From the NCBI GenBank assembly GCA_008330645.1, contig VLTN01000002.1:186001-250000 (forward strand): a stretch of DNA of 64,000 bases, read 5' to 3'. This document shows positions 49,950 to 60,953 of the stretch, one piece after another; positions within the stretch are counted from its first letter, which is position 1; every line of letters starts with the position of its first letter. The stretch comes from Cafeteria roenbergensis (taxonomy: Eukaryota; Sar; Bigyra; Bicosoecida; Cafeteriaceae). The position numbers and the translations under genes are program-made. The notes beneath the pieces were generated by a model. It was given only the letters and a program-made list of their open reading frames with translations, had not been told where the DNA came from and searched no databases.

Positions 49950-52900
49950 ATGCCCCAGCTGGCACAATGGCGAGCCGAGGCCAAAGGCCTCATCCTGTCG
50001 GGGCGCTTCCCCGACGCCGCGCGGCGGCTGACTGCAAGCCTGCTGATCGCCATGAGCGTCGGTGCGGTGGATGCCGTTGGCGTCGAGGTGGCGGGCGGGA
50101 GGCTGGTCAGCGCTGCAGCGCTCGCGTTTTCAATGCGCGCCGTGGCGCTGCTGGGCATGGGCTGCCCGGTCAGGGCCGTGCTCGACGCTGCAGAAGCTGC
50201 GCGTAGATCCCCGCTGTACCCTGCTGCGTGGCTTCGGCTTGCGCAGGCTCTATGGGTCGCTTGCTCGTGCGAGGAGCCATTTCGCGCTGCCTGGGCGCAA
50301 GCTTGGGAGGACATTGGCGGGGTTGGCTTTGGCTTTTCCGACGCGGCGTGTTCTGTGGACCAGTCAGACCGCACGACACGCCGTGAAGCACGGGTGGCGC
50401 GACCCGGGGGCGCGCGAGCCGGTCAACGGGACGCCCGATTCTCGGCTCAGCGCTTCGCCGAGTGGGCAGGGATGCTTGCCTCGCTGGACGATCCGTTGGC
50501 TGCCCTGAGCTTGCGCGACGTGTACGCGCTCGCTCTGGGGAGGGAAGTGGCCTCGGCGGCTGCGCGGGCCGCCTTCGTGGGGCGCGGCTCGGCCGGGCGC
50601 AGCGACACCGGATGCGGACACGGCGGGTGTGTGGCGGAGCTGGGAGACGACTCCGCGGCGCACCTCGACCCGCTCGTGGTTCCGTGTCCGGGCGTGAGCC
50701 TAGACGGCGGATCTTGTCGCCGCGGGGGCATTGCCCTCGCCCGCGCCCTGGAGCGGGGCGCCAAGGCCACGCGGCCAGGCGGCAGTCGCGTTCGCCCCCA
50801 GAGCGCAGTATGCGGGGAGGGCGCTTCGGTGCTCCTCCGTGAGTCGCCCGTCCTGGCAGTTCCCCCGTTGAACCACGACACAGAGCCCGCTGTGGCCGAG
50901 TTGCCTGCCGGCGCTGGCGCCGGCGCTGGCGCTGGCGCTGGCGCCGTTGCCGTTGCATCCGCCACGGTTGCCGCTGCCACTGCCCCCTCCTCCGCCGCCT
51001 GGGCGACGAGGCGGGCCAGCCCGGCTGGCGGCCAAGCCAGCCGCCAGTCTGCTGCAGGCCAGATCGCGGCAGAGGCAACCGCAATCGCCGCGGGGGCGCA
51101 GTCCTCGCTGCTGGCGGCGTGGGCCGGCTCGCTGCGCCTGCAGCACGGGTCGCTGCCCGGCCAGCTGCGCCGCCTTGTCCCCCCGGAGCACCGGCGAACG
51201 GGCCGGCTGCCTCTGCCGAGCTCTCGCGCTGGGAATCCTGGTGTCTGCACCGATCGCGGCCCGGCCGCGGCGGCGCGCGCTGTGAGGTCTCCAGACGGGG
51301 ACCCGCAGGCGGGACCACGCTCACCCCAGGCTGCCGGGCGTACCTGCAGCGGAACGCGCAGCGGCGCCGTCGCCAATGGCAGCAGCGGCTGGCCAGACGA
51401 CTCGAGGGCAGCGCCCGGGGGCAGGTCGCTGGCCTGGCCGGCACGCGCTCCTAGCAGCTGGACGCGGAGCAGCGTGTCAGGCACACCTGGCAACCCGTCT
51501 GGAGGACGAATCTCTCCTGCCGAGGTCCTCGCCGCGCTGCTCCGCGGGCCGGCTGCGCTCCTGCCGGCTGGGGCAGCTGCGGCTGTTGGTCCCGGTGCCA
51601 ATGCTGCCGCCCAAGCCGATGTCGATGCGGCTGCCGCCGGGGACCCGCTCTGCCGCGGCCTTGTGCTGGCTGTGTCTGCCGAGCCTTCTCCTCCCGCTGC
51701 CGGCGGTGGCGCCGCAGTTGCTGCCGGCGGTGGCGCCGCAGTTGCTGCCGGCGGTGGCGCCGCAGTTGCTGCCGGCGGTGGCGCCGCAGTTGCTGCCGGC
51801 GGTGGCGCCGCGGCTGCTGCCGGCGCCGGACCGCCTTCCTTGCCGTATCTGCCGGCCAAGCACAGCGGCAGTGACCCAGCGTCGCTTGCGCGACCTGAAT
51901 GCGCTGCTCCGGGAGACGTTGACCCGGCGTGCGTCGCCACGCCTGTGGAGGGGGCTGCTGGCTTGCTCGTGGCTGACCCAGCCTCCCACGCCGTCCTGAC
52001 GGCAGCGATGCTCGCCATGCGCCTCCCGCTCGTTCCCGGCCAGCCGGCTGCGACCCACGGGGCTGTGGAGCCGCTCGCTTGGGCTGCCCTGCCCCGCGAA
52101 GGCCGCTTGGCCCTCCTCGCCGCCGGAGCCGCCCGCCTGGACCGCCTCGGCGTCCGCCCCACGGGCATCTGCAGGCTCGACAGCGCGTCCCCCCAACCCT
52201 TCCCGCTGCCCTCCACCCCTCGCTGGGTCGACGAGACAGCCCGGGCAATCGCAAGCGCGATCGGTCAACCGAGCCCCCCCACTTCGGGAATGTGTGCAGA
52301 GCTCGTTGCAGAGCTGAAGGCGTCTCTTTGCGCGGTGTGCCGCAACGGCTTCGCCGTGCCACTGCCCCGCTCAGCGGGCGTCGCGTCTCGCGCGGCCCAC
52401 GGGCCGACCCGCGACTGGGGCACCGCCCTGTTCGTCGTGGCGGCCATGGTGAACCACAGCTGCGAGCCGACCGCGACAGTGCGCTTCGGCCCGGAGTCGG
52501 AGTCGCCCTCGTGCAGATGCAGCGTGCCGGCCTCCTGCGCGTGCCTCGGCGCTCGTGCAAACCCGTTCACGTTGCGGATCGAGGCCCTGCCAGGGGGGTT
52601 CGCGTCTCTTGGCTCTAGCCCCGGTGCAGAGCTGACAGTCGCCTACGGGCCTCTGGCAAGCGAGACGCCCGAGGCGAGCCGGCGACGGCTGGCCACCGCG
52701 GCCGACCACTGGTTCGAGTGTGAGTGCCCGGCCTGCTCGAGGGCGCCGCGCGCGGCCCTGCCCGAGGGAAGGCCCACCGGGGAGGCGGGGAGTGGGGAGG
52801 GCGACGGTGCGGGGCTCGGGGGGGGCGGGCGCGAAGGGCGCGCGGGCCAGGGCGGGTCCCGGAGGCGCCGGCAGCAAGGCGCTGGGCGGCGCGGGAAGGC

Positions 52901-53642
52901 CCCTGAGCGGGAGGCGGCCACCGTCATCCCGTCGCCGTTCGACCCTGACGCTGCTCTGCTGGCGCGGGTGTCTGCTGGCGGGGAAGTCGTGCTCGTCTGC
53001 GCGTCGAGTGGCCGCACGGTGAGCGACGCGGAGGCCATTCGCCTCTCGGGGCGCCAGCGCGCGGCGCAGCGGCGAGCGAGGGAGGGCCTGGGCTTCCTTG
53101 CGACGCCAGAAGCAGGGGGCTTCGTCGGCTGCTTCGGCGCCTCCGGGCTGGGGGGGTGGCCGCCAAAGTCGCTGGGTTCCAAGGCTTGGCAGGCGGAGGC
53201 GCGGGCCGCAGTCGCCAAAGGCGGGAAGATGTGGCAGCGCGTGCGTAGCTCGGTCGCAGCGCTTGCGGCCGGTGCTGACGAGGTTGGGCGCTGCCTCGCC
53301 TTCGGCTCGCGCCCTCGCGACGATTGGGCGGCTGGCGTGGCAGGGGCCTGCCTTGCTGCGCTTGTGTTCGAGGTGGCGGCCGCTTCGCCGCCGCTCCGAG
53401 ACAAGTCCATGGCTCTCGTTAGGGCGGCTGCCGCCGGCGTCGAGGCCAGCTTGGGCCTGACGACACCGTCACGGCCTGGCCCGCGTCCTGCCACGTGCTC
53501 GACGCAAGCGACGGTCAGGACAATCGCTCGGGACTTTGCCCTCGTCCTCGTGGCGGCTGAGGACATGGCAGGCAGTCGTCGCACAGCCGCAGAGCTTCGG
53601 GAGCTCCGTCGCTCGTGCGCAACACTCGGTGCGAGACCTTAG
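49950..53642 (+). CDS. SET-domain protein with N-terminal helical repeats (SMYD-like)
   Basis: One open exon, 1230 residues. The first 120 residues look like TPR helices (AALAFSMRAVALLGM, YPAAWLRLAQALW). The SET fold appears in two parts. The first is near 285-305 (GASVLLRESPVLAVP). The second is near 770-925: CAVCRNGFAVPL, GTALFVVAAMVNHSCEPTATVRF (the NHSC motif that binds SAM), ELTVAYGPL, and the post-SET Cys cluster FECECPACSR. Between the parts is a 460-residue low-complexity stretch with a GGGAAVAA tandem repeat. SMYD proteins also have a split SET, but with an MYND zinc finger, which I do not see. Predicted role: lysine methyltransferase, histone or non-histone. The C-terminal region is helical. 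A cryptic intron in the low-complexity part is possible, since frame openness alone proves little here. The stop is TAG. Confidence 0.78.
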   Translation: MPQLAQWRAEAKGLILSGRFPDAARRLTASLLIAMSVGAVDAVGVEVAGGRLVSAAALAFSMRAVALLGMGCPVRAVLDAAEAARRSPLYPAAWLRLAQALWVACSCEEPFRAAWAQAWEDIGGVGFGFSDAACSVDQSDRTTRREARVARPGGARAGQRDARFSAQRFAEWAGMLASLDDPLAALSLRDVYALALGREVASAAARAAFVGRGSAGRSDTGCGHGGCVAELGDDSAAHLDPLVVPCPGVSLDGGSCRRGGIALARALERGAKATRPGGSRVRPQSAVCGEGASVLLRESPVLAVPPLNHDTEPAVAELPAGAGAGAGAGAGAVAVASATVAAATAPSSAAWATRRASPAGGQASRQSAAGQIAAEATAIAAGAQSSLLAAWAGSLRLQHGSLPGQLRRLVPPEHRRTGRLPLPSSRAGNPGVCTDRGPAAAARAVRSPDGDPQAGPRSPQAAGRTCSGTRSGAVANGSSGWPDDSRAAPGGRSLAWPARAPSSWTRSSVSGTPGNPSGGRISPAEVLAALLRGPAALLPAGAAAAVGPGANAAAQADVDAAAAGDPLCRGLVLAVSAEPSPPAAGGGAAVAAGGGAAVAAGGGAAVAAGGGAAVAAGGGAAAAAGAGPPSLPYLPAKHSGSDPASLARPECAAPGDVDPACVATPVEGAAGLLVADPASHAVLTAAMLAMRLPLVPGQPAATHGAVEPLAWAALPREGRLALLAAGAARLDRLGVRPTGICRLDSASPQPFPLPSTPRWVDETARAIASAIGQPSPPTSGMCAELVAELKASLCAVCRNGFAVPLPRSAGVASRAAHGPTRDWGTALFVVAAMVNHSCEPTATVRFGPESESPSCRCSVPASCACLGARANPFTLRIEALPGGFASLGSSPGAELTVAYGPLASETPEASRRRLATAADHWFECECPACSRAPRAALPEGRPTGEAGSGEGDGAGLGGGGREGRAGQGGSRRRRQQGAGRRGKAPEREAATVIPSPFDPDAALLARVSAGGEVVLVCASSGRTVSDAEAIRLSGRQRAAQRRAREGLGFLATPEAGGFVGCFGASGLGGWPPKSLGSKAWQAEARAAVAKGGKMWQRVRSSVAALAAGADEVGRCLAFGSRPRDDWAAGVAGACLAALVFEVAAASPPLRDKSMALVRAAAAGVEASLGLTTPSRPGPRPATCSTQATVRTIARDFALVLVAAEDMAGSRRTAAELRELRRSCATLGARP
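51696..51815 (+). repeat. 24-bp coding minisatellite, five copies
   Basis: Five units of GCTGCCGGCGGTGGCGCCGC plus four bases, the last diverged. In frame they encode GGGAAVAA repeats in the linker of the SET protein. Unit length is a multiple of three, so copy-number change keeps the frame. Confidence 0.9.
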
Positions 53643-54301
53643 CTTGACCTCGGGCAAGTGCGTGGTGCGGGAAGCGGCGCCGAGCTGCGTGTGAGACAAA
53701 GCCCCGAGTGGCAAGGCTGGAGCCCCGCGTGCAGCGCCACTCAGCAACGCGCAAGTGTGTGGGATCCGCTACGCACGCGCCGGGCCTGGAAGCGGACACC
53801 TGCGAGAAGGGGAGAGACCAAAGGATCAAGGGCAGAAGAGCGGCGGGCGCAAACCGTGACTGCTAGCCAGACGAGGGCCGGGAGGGCAAACCCCACACGC
53901 ATGAGCCTCGGGTAAAAAATTAGAGTGAATAACGGTGAGTCGTCATCGCGGCCTTGCGGCAGCGGATGCGAAAAAAACGTTAGCTTTCGTCACGGGCCGG
54001 CTGCTTGGGCGGCGACTGCGGAAAACACTCACGCTGGCCGAGCGGGGAGCGCCGCCCCTAGGCTCGCCCGTGCGAGCCAGCGGCAGACGGCGCCCCAGCC
54101 GCAGCTCCGAGGGCCCGCGCCCCAGCCCCTTGCGGCTGTGCGCGCGGCTGCGTGCGAGGTGGGGAGGGAGGGATCGACGGGCGCGCTGCCGCCCGCTGGT
54201 CAATCGCCAGTCAAGGGCGCGCTCTGCCGGCGGGTGCCAAAGCCCAGCCTTTGCGCCGCCTGCAGCCGCCAGGGCGGGGGACACCCAGCGAGCGGCCCGC
54301 C
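53643..54301. other. Intergenic region, SET gene / uL13m
   Basis: 659 bases between two plus-strand genes. A short AT-rich patch (53912-53937, GTAAAAAATTAGAGTGAATA) stands out against the GC-rich background and may mark the SET gene 3' end. The rest probably holds the uL13m promoter and 5' UTR. No gene seen. Confidence 0.45.
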
Positions 54302-55192
54302 ATGGCCTCCGCATCCTTCCGCGCCGCGGCGGCGACGACCCGCGCCTGGCACACGGTGGACGCAAGCGGCCAGGTGGTGGGCCGGCTGGCTCAGCACGTC
54401 GCACGCCTGCTGCAGGGCAAGAACAAGCCGCTGTACACGCCCGGCGCCGACTGCGGCGACTACGTGGTCATCCTGAACGCGGACAAGGTTCGGTTCACCG
54501 GCCGTAAGGCGACGGACAAGGTGTACTACTGGCACACGAACCACCCGGGCGGGCTGAAGCAGCGCACGGCCAAGGAGATGCTCGAGAAGGCGCCCGAGCG
54601 CATCCTGGAGCGCGCCATCAAGGGCATGCTCCCCAAGAACCGCCTTGCCAAGTCCACGATGCTGCGCCGGCTGCGGGTGCAGCCGTCGGAGGAGAACCTG
54701 TGGTCTTCGCAGTGCAAGGCGAGCGAGGCAGCAGCTGGCACGTACCTGGAGGCGTTTGCGCCCCCTCCGCCGGCGGAGTCCACCGCGGCCGCGGCCGGCG
54801 CCGAGAGCCACGAGGTGCCCTTTTTGCGCCAGCACATCCGCGTGGGCGAGCCGGAGGCCATCGACCTGGATGCCATCGGCGAAGAGGCCCTTGGCGAGCC
54901 CGACTACGACCTGCTGCGCACCGTCTTCGCCAGCGTCTGGCAGAAGGAAATCGATTTCTGGGCCCTTCGCGACGAGGTGGTGCCCGAGGACATCTACGAC
55001 AAGCACGGCCTGCCCTTCCCGGGCGCGGACGCGGAGCCGATGACGGCGGCGGCCGCGGCCGACCGCGTGGCGGAGCACGCCAAGCAGTACTGGGAGACCA
55101 CGGGCAAGAAGGAGCAGGACGAGTCGCTCGCTGCGCTCAAGGAGTTCAAGGAGTCCGCGGGCGAGAAGTGGAGGGGCGCCCCGCTGGCTTGA
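54302..55192 (+). CDS. MRPL13: Mitochondrial ribosomal protein uL13m with C-terminal extension
   Basis: One exon, 296 residues. The uL13 core (about 15-135) is clear: [69 protein letters not shown] and [21 protein letters not shown]. The protein binds 23S-type rRNA of the large subunit. A short, weakly basic N-terminus ([15 protein letters not shown]) may act as a targeting signal. After the core there is a 150-residue acidic extension ([41 protein letters not shown]) not found in bacterial L13; mitoribosomal proteins often carry such lineage-specific additions. Initiation at 54302 is supported by the good fit of the N-terminal domain. The ATG context is GCCATGG. Confidence 0.93.
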   Translation: MASASFRAAAATTRAWHTVDASGQVVGRLAQHVARLLQGKNKPLYTPGADCGDYVVILNADKVRFTGRKATDKVYYWHTNHPGGLKQRTAKEMLEKAPERILERAIKGMLPKNRLAKSTMLRRLRVQPSEENLWSSQCKASEAAAGTYLEAFAPPPPAESTAAAAGAESHEVPFLRQHIRVGEPEAIDLDAIGEEALGEPDYDLLRTVFASVWQKEIDFWALRDEVVPEDIYDKHGLPFPGADAEPMTAAAAADRVAEHAKQYWETTGKKEQDESLAALKEFKESAGEKWRGAPLA

Positions 55193-55738
55193 GCCCGCCC
55201 GCTCATTCGCGGCCCTGCCTCTCGCAGCTGGCCGTGCCGGCGCGCTCAGCCGGTCCCACGGCGGGAATGCGGGTCGCCACTTGCTCGCTGCGCGGCCCTT
55301 CGACCGATGGGGGCCTTCAGGAGTGGCGGAGGAAGCCCTGTGCGTCGGCGCGGCCTCGCGGCCTCAGTGGCGCCGGCCCCTTCTTTGCTCGCTGGGCTCG
55401 CTCGCACCTGTTTGTGTGTGTGTGCGTGTGTGTGCACGCTGCCGGGCCGGGCACCGAGCAATTCCGCCAAGAGTGTATGCGCTGCCTGCAGTTGCCGCCG
55501 CTGTTGCTGCGGGCGGGCCGACCCCCGGCTCGCCGCTCAGCGTCGGCTCTCAGCAGCTCTGCCAGCCGGAGCTTGAAATCGTTGTGCAAGCGCCAGCGCC
55601 CCACCGCCACTCGCGCCCGCGCGTCCAGGGCGAGCTGCGCGCTCCCTCGGCCGCCGCTCCCCGCGCCTGGTCCGGCTGCGCGTCGGCTGTTCCTGGTTCT
55701 CGCGGCCCGTGCCAGACAGCCTTTGACATCCGGCAAAA
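55193..55738. other. Intergenic region, uL13m / BDP1
   Basis: 546 bases between two plus-strand genes, containing a GT-rich tract at 55409-55436. The part nearest 55739 should hold the BDP1 promoter. No gene supported. Confidence 0.45.
55409..55436 (+). repeat. GT-rich tract downstream of uL13m
   Basis: TTTGTGTGTGTGTGCGTGTG and following TGTG lie 217 bases after the stop codon on the sense strand. It is the third such tract downstream of a plus-strand gene in this window. Confidence 0.5.
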
Positions 55739-57202
55739 ATGGCGGTTCGTTCCGTGCAGCGCACGCAGCGGCCCACGGCCCCGCGGCCCGCTGCTAGCGC
55801 GATCGCGCCACGGGACCCCAGCGCGAGCTCCAGCGCGGCCAACCGGGCGGTGCCTGTGGCGCGCGCGGTCGTGCGCAAGCGGCCCCGGGACGAGGCGGGG
55901 CAGGCAGCGAGAGCGGCCACTCGGCGCCGCGTGCCCCACCTCCCGACCGGCCAGCTTCGCCGCACGGGGCCGGACACCGTCATGACAGACGGGGCGACGA
56001 GCGTTGGCGCCTCGTCGGTGATGTCGGGCGAGGAGGGAGACCGCGGCCCTGCCGGGCGCACTCGCAGCCTGCGCGACTTGTGCTGGGACGACGGCAAGGG
56101 CGAGCCCACCGCCGCGCTCCGAGACGCGCAAGCCAAGAGCGCGGCCGGCAAGTCCCGGCGGAAGAAGGGGGCCCGGGGGGGTGCAGCCGCGAGCGGCGCC
56201 GCGGCCGAGGCGCCGGAGCCGCAGACCCCAGCGGCGCCCGCTCCGGCGCCGGCAGCCGTGCGCATCGGCCCGCGTCTGCAATTCGTGAATGGCAAGATGA
56301 TTGTCGACCGCACCTCGCTGGTCGTGGGGCCGCGGTCCGCGGAGCAGCTGGCCGCGGACGAGGCAGCCATGGAGGTGGTGGACGACACGGGCACGTTTGC
56401 AACGTCGAGCTCGTTTTCGTCCCGGGCCAAGGCGCTTCGCTGGACCGAGGACGAGACGCGCTGCTTCTACAAGGGCCTCCGCACCTTCGGGCTGGACTTT
56501 GGGCTTCTGGCCACACTCTTCCCGCGCAGGAGGCGGTCGCAGATCAAGGCCATGTACAGCAGGGAGCTGCGCGCCAGGCCCGCGCTGGTCAACGCGGCGC
56601 TCATGTGCCCGCTGCCCCCCGACGTGGACACGGTGCGCGAGCGCATCAAGGAGCACCAACAGCGCGAGAAGGACGCAGAGCGCGCGAAGCGTGTCGGCGT
56701 GGGGGCGCAGTCGGACAGCGACGACGAGCCAGTGGGAGACGACGCGGAGGGCGCGGAGGAAGGCGGCCCGTCCGGCCCCAGGACGATGCGCACCCACGAG
56801 GAAGCCTTGGCTGCTGCGGCTGGCGAGGCGGACGATGCCGACGAGAGCATCGGCGCGAAGACGTTTGACGCAGCTGCGCTGCTTGCCGGCGTATCGCTGC
56901 CTGCAGCCCGGCGAGGGGGGACGTCCAAGAAGAAGCAGCGCGCCCGAGCAGCTGCAGCTGCCGCAGCGGTGCCGGCGGCGGGCAGCGGCCCTTCAACTGC
57001 CGCGCTCAAGGGCAGCGCTGCCGCTCCGGCCGCTGCTGCGGGAGACGTGGAGATTGAGGGCGAGCTCGAGGACGAGTTGGGTGGCGACGCTGATGAGGAG
57101 GAGGACGACGAGGACGCTGATCTGGAAGATGACGACGACGGCGGCCTCTTGTCAGCGACGATGGCAAAGGCGCGCGCTCGCAGGCACGAGCACGACGACT
57201 GA
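55739..57202 (+). CDS. BDP1: TFIIIB subunit BDP1 (B'')
   Basis: One exon, 487 residues. The diagnostic core is near residues 175-290: PRLQFVNGKMIVDRTSLVV, followed by the extended SANT domain RWTEDETRCFYKGLRTFGLD, FGLLATLFPRRRRSQIKAMY, then RELRARPALV. This matches BDP1 proteins, in which the region before SANT contacts TBP-Brf1-DNA and opens the promoter for RNA polymerase III. The N-terminal part is basic and Ala/Pro-rich; the C-terminal third is acidic (DEEEDDEDADLEDDDDGG). The length is close to yeast Bdp1. The gene has the same direction as its neighbours, with 187 bases before the next ATG. It serves tRNA and 5S rRNA transcription, though no tRNA gene lies in this window. Confidence 0.92.
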   Translation: MAVRSVQRTQRPTAPRPAASAIAPRDPSASSSAANRAVPVARAVVRKRPRDEAGQAARAATRRRVPHLPTGQLRRTGPDTVMTDGATSVGASSVMSGEEGDRGPAGRTRSLRDLCWDDGKGEPTAALRDAQAKSAAGKSRRKKGARGGAAASGAAAEAPEPQTPAAPAPAPAAVRIGPRLQFVNGKMIVDRTSLVVGPRSAEQLAADEAAMEVVDDTGTFATSSSFSSRAKALRWTEDETRCFYKGLRTFGLDFGLLATLFPRRRRSQIKAMYSRELRARPALVNAALMCPLPPDVDTVRERIKEHQQREKDAERAKRVGVGAQSDSDDEPVGDDAEGAEEGGPSGPRTMRTHEEALAAAAGEADDADESIGAKTFDAAALLAGVSLPAARRGGTSKKKQRARAAAAAAAVPAAGSGPSTAALKGSAAAPAAAAGDVEIEGELEDELGGDADEEEDDEDADLEDDDDGGLLSATMAKARARRHEHDD

Positions 57203-57389
57203 ATAGCCGTGACTTGACGCGCGTTGCGTTGTGTGCCTCGCTTCTGCGCCCCGCTCTTGCCGTCAAAGCACTGGTTGTGATGTGGGAACGAAAATGCGAT
57301 CGACCAACGCTCGCGATTCATCATGGAAAAATGCTCTTGCAGAGCGCCGGGCAACTGCCCGAAACGAGCAGCGCACACTGTTGCACGCA

Positions 57390-57689
57390 ATGCAAACGCC
57401 GCGCAGCGGGGGCTTCGCTGACGACGAGGGCTGGATCGAAGCAGGTCTCACGCCCCGGCGCCTGTCGGGACCGAGGCGCGCGCCTGCCAGCGGCCAGCGG
57501 AGCGGCGGGGCGGGCAAGCGACGCCCCGCCAGTCGCTCGCCACCGCGCAGCTCTGGCCGCAGCAGCACCAGCTCGCGTCGCGGCGTATCGCGCAGCTCTC
57601 GCGTCCCGGGAGGACGGTCTCTCGCCTCCTCTTCCGGAGCAGCTGCTGCGGCTGACTTGCCGGCGGCTGGAGCAGGCGACGCGGATGAC

Positions 57690-57721
<32 letters not shown>

Positions 57722-58947
57722 CGACGACGACCAGGACAGCTCAGAACCGAAGCTGTCGCCTGCCGAGCGCGCCAAGCTGGCTCTGCGTGCGCAGGCCCGA
57801 GCGAGCGCGGCCGAGCTGCTCAGCACCATTGCTGACATCAGCAGGGCGCAGCGCGCTGTGTACTCTGTCGGGAGTGGGGCTGGAGCGGACGACCTTCTTT
57901 TGCCCCGCCAGCTGACGGTGGGCAAGCTCGCCCTCCGGGAGCATCAGCGCAAGGGGGTCGCGTGGATCTGGAAGCAGTGGCAGTCGGGCCTCGGCGGATG
58001 CATCCTCGCCGACGACATGGGGCTCGGCAAGACTGCGCAGGCGCTCTCGGTCCTTGTGGGGCTGTTCGAGCGACACCGCCAGACGCGGCGCATGCGGAAC
58101 CTTGCCCAGCGCAATCCCGCGGCGCTGCGAGCAGCGTGCCGAGGCGGGAAGTGGCCGAAGGTGCCATGGCTGCTGAAACCCCCAGCGGAGGTGACCCAGC
58201 TTGACCTCGGCACCCCAGGCCCCCATCTGGTCATCGCCCCAACTTCGCTTGTGTCCAATTGGCTCGCCGAAGCGAAGCGTTTCGCCAGCATGATGAAGTG
58301 CACTGCGCTGGTTGGCTCCCGCGAGGAGCGCAAAGCCATCATTCTCGACCTTCGGCAACGCCCCGCCCGACACAACATCGTCGTGACCAGCTTCTCAATG
58401 CTCGATGACGAAGGCGTTGTGACTGCGCTCAAGGTGGGCCGCTTTTGCATGCTCGTGGCTTCGTCGCCTTCGTGCGCGGCACGGCATGCGCCTCCTACCT
58501 CGCGCTGGCCGTTCCCATGTGCCCCTGCTCGCCCCCGCCGCAGGATGCAGTGCCTTCGTGGCAGGCCATTGTGGTCGACGAGGCCCATCACTTGAAGAAT
58601 GCCTCCACGAAGCGCTTCCAGCGCGTGTCGGACCTGGAGGGGGAGTTCCGGGTCCTGCTGACCGGCACGCCTGTGCAGAACAGCGTGGGCGAAATGCTGA
58701 GCCTTCTCCGGTTCGCAGCGTCCGACTTGTTCGCGGGGGCCGTTCCCGAAACGGATGCCTTCGTTCTCAATGACGGCAGGGCCGCCAGCGACGGTTGGGA
58801 CATTGTCGTCGAAGCGTTCGTCGAGGAGCTGCAGGCGCTGACTGAAAAGCACCGAGACCCCGAAGGCGTCTCCGTCCCCACTGCCGCCGACAGAACCGCA
58901 AGTGCTACCCCCGCAGCCAAACCCGCCGCCGCGACGTCCTCCTCCGC

Positions 58948-58978
<31 letters not shown>

Positions 58979-60865
58979 ACAACCCCAGTGCTGCCGCAGT
59001 CGACGGCAGATGCTCCACACCGGGTTGCGGGCGACAGGCCTGCTGTCCTTGATGCCCCCAGAGGGGCCCCGTCGTCGACTTCCCTGATCGACACGATTCG
59101 AGGGATCATGCAGCCCTTCATTTTGCAGCGCACCAAGGCCGACGTATCGCTTGGCCTCCCTCCGAAGCTTTCGCGGGTGGAGTGCATCCCCATGCTGCCG
59201 GAGCAGGGAAAACTGTACGCCGCGATCGTGGAGACGCTTCGCCTCCTTGCGGCCCGCCGGGCTGCCCCAGCGTCAACCGGCCCCACGCCCGCCACGGTGT
59301 CTTCCGCCAGCGAGGCGTCCGCAAAGGCGGGCACACCAGAGCCACGTGGCTTGCCAACTAGTGGGCCTGTCGACGCGGCCTCTGCAAGCGCAGCGGAGCG
59401 CCGCCGCGCGAGCTGCGAGGCTCACCGGCAGCGGCTACTCGACGGCCCGTTCGTCGGTGGCGTCACCAGCGCAGTGCTCGCAGGCAGCCAGAGCTCGCTG
59501 CCGGGAGCGCTGATGCTGATGCGCCGGGCCGCGGGCCACCCTGCGCTGCTGCGCTCGGTGTACCCGGACAAGCTGGCCCTGGCGCTGGTCAAGGCGGCGC
59601 ACTTCTTGGATAGGCTCAGGGATGCCAAGGCGGATGACCCGGACGCCACGTCTGCTGCGGACGACGCGGTGGGGCGCGTGAAGGCGATTGCGGCCGAGCT
59701 GGGAGTGGGGCAGACTGCCAACCGGGCGGGCGAAATTCGCTTCTTCGCCGAGACCGGGAAACTCTTCGGCGAGGACGGTGACCATGACGACGCCGCGCCC
59801 CCGGGGGCCACACAGGTCACGGAAGCCATGCGAGTGCGGACGGCACTCATTCCCGCTGCATCGCAGGTGGGGCCAACGCCCTCGCTTGCCGACTTGGGCG
59901 CGTGGGCAGAAGGCAACCGCGCCCTTGCCAAGGAAGGCGAGCAGGTCCTTGGGATGAGCGACTTTGAGCTGAGCGAGCAGCTGTGCGCCTTCTACCCCGA
60001 GCTGGATTGCTGGCGGCTCCCGGACCAGTACCTGCTCTCGTCCAGCAAGGTCCGCGAAACGCTGCGACGCATTCAGGAGGTGCGCGCGCGGGGCTCCAAA
60101 GTCCTTGTGTTTTCGCAGTTCAACATCGTGCTCGACATTCTCGAGGCCGTCCTCCGGGCCTGGGGCCAAAGCTGGCTGCGCCTGGACGGGTCGACTGCAG
60201 CGGCAGAGCGCCAGGAGCGATGCGACGCATTTTGCTCCGACCCTGGCGTCGGGGTTTTCCTCCTCACCACAAGGGCAGGCGGGCTTGGCCTGAACCTCGT
60301 GGCGGCTGACACGGTCATTCTGTTCGACTGCGACTGGAACCCGCAGAACGACCGACAGGCAGAGGACCGCGCGCACCGCATGGGCCAGACGCGGCCAGTG
60401 AACGTGATCCGGCTCGCGTCCAAGGGGTCCATCGAGGAGCGCATGCTCCGGGTGGCCGAGAGCAAGCGGCAGCTAGAGCGGGTCATCCTTGACACGCCCT
60501 CCCAGCCGAGCGACAAGGACATCCTGGACGCGATGATGCGAGAAGAGCTTTTGGGGGGCGGTGAACCCGCAACAGGCGAACCCGCGGGCAATGCGTCCCC
60601 GGCAGCCCTGCCCGACGAAGACGGCGCCAGCGCAAGCGAGCCCCTCCCGCGGAAGCGCCCTCGCATGCAGTCGCAGGTCACCGCGCCTGCTACCGGCACG
60701 GGAGGCTACTGCGGACTGCCGCCTGCGGGTGCCAAGCGGGGGGCGCCAGCGGCCAGAGCCGCTACGGCAGCGCCGCCGGCCGATTCGCCTCGCTGGTCCG
60801 CGAAGCCGCTTCTCGTTGAGCGCTCGTTGATCGCGACCCCACCTGCGTCGCCGAAGCGGGCGTGA
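57390..60865 (+). CDS. SMARCAD1: SNF2-family chromatin remodeller, SMARCAD1/Fun30 type
   Basis: Exons 57390-58433 and 58544-60865 join in phase 0 (donor GTGGGC, acceptor GCCGCAG; 110-base intron), total 1121 residues. Seen: an acidic run of at least 16 Asp (about 98-115), then LALREHQRKGVAWIWK, Walker A DDMGLGKTAQAL (about 207), APTSLVSNWLAE, DEAHHLKN (about 359, just after the junction), LLTGTPVQNSVGEMLSLL, and the C-lobe VLVFSQFNIVLDILEAVL, WLRLDGSTAAAERQ, TTRAGGLGLNL, WNPQNDRQAEDRAHRMGQT. A MSDFELSEQLCAFY helix between the lobes and FSQFNIVLDILE point to SMARCAD1/Fun30, which slides or exchanges nucleosomes during DNA-end resection and heterochromatin upkeep. No CUE domain seen. An earlier in-frame ATG at 57294 is possible. 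The C-terminus is Pro/Ala-rich. Confidence 0.87.
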
Positions 60866-60953
60866 CGGCGATGCGCGTGCACGTGCTGACCCCGTCCCCG
60901 ATTGCAGCTGCGAGCCTCGGTGGAGCGGATGCCAAATCGTCCCGAGGCCAGCG

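Noticed and set aside
50447-52216. Long minus-strand open frame opposite the SET gene
   Set aside because: Composition only; the SET and NHSC motifs read on the plus strand.
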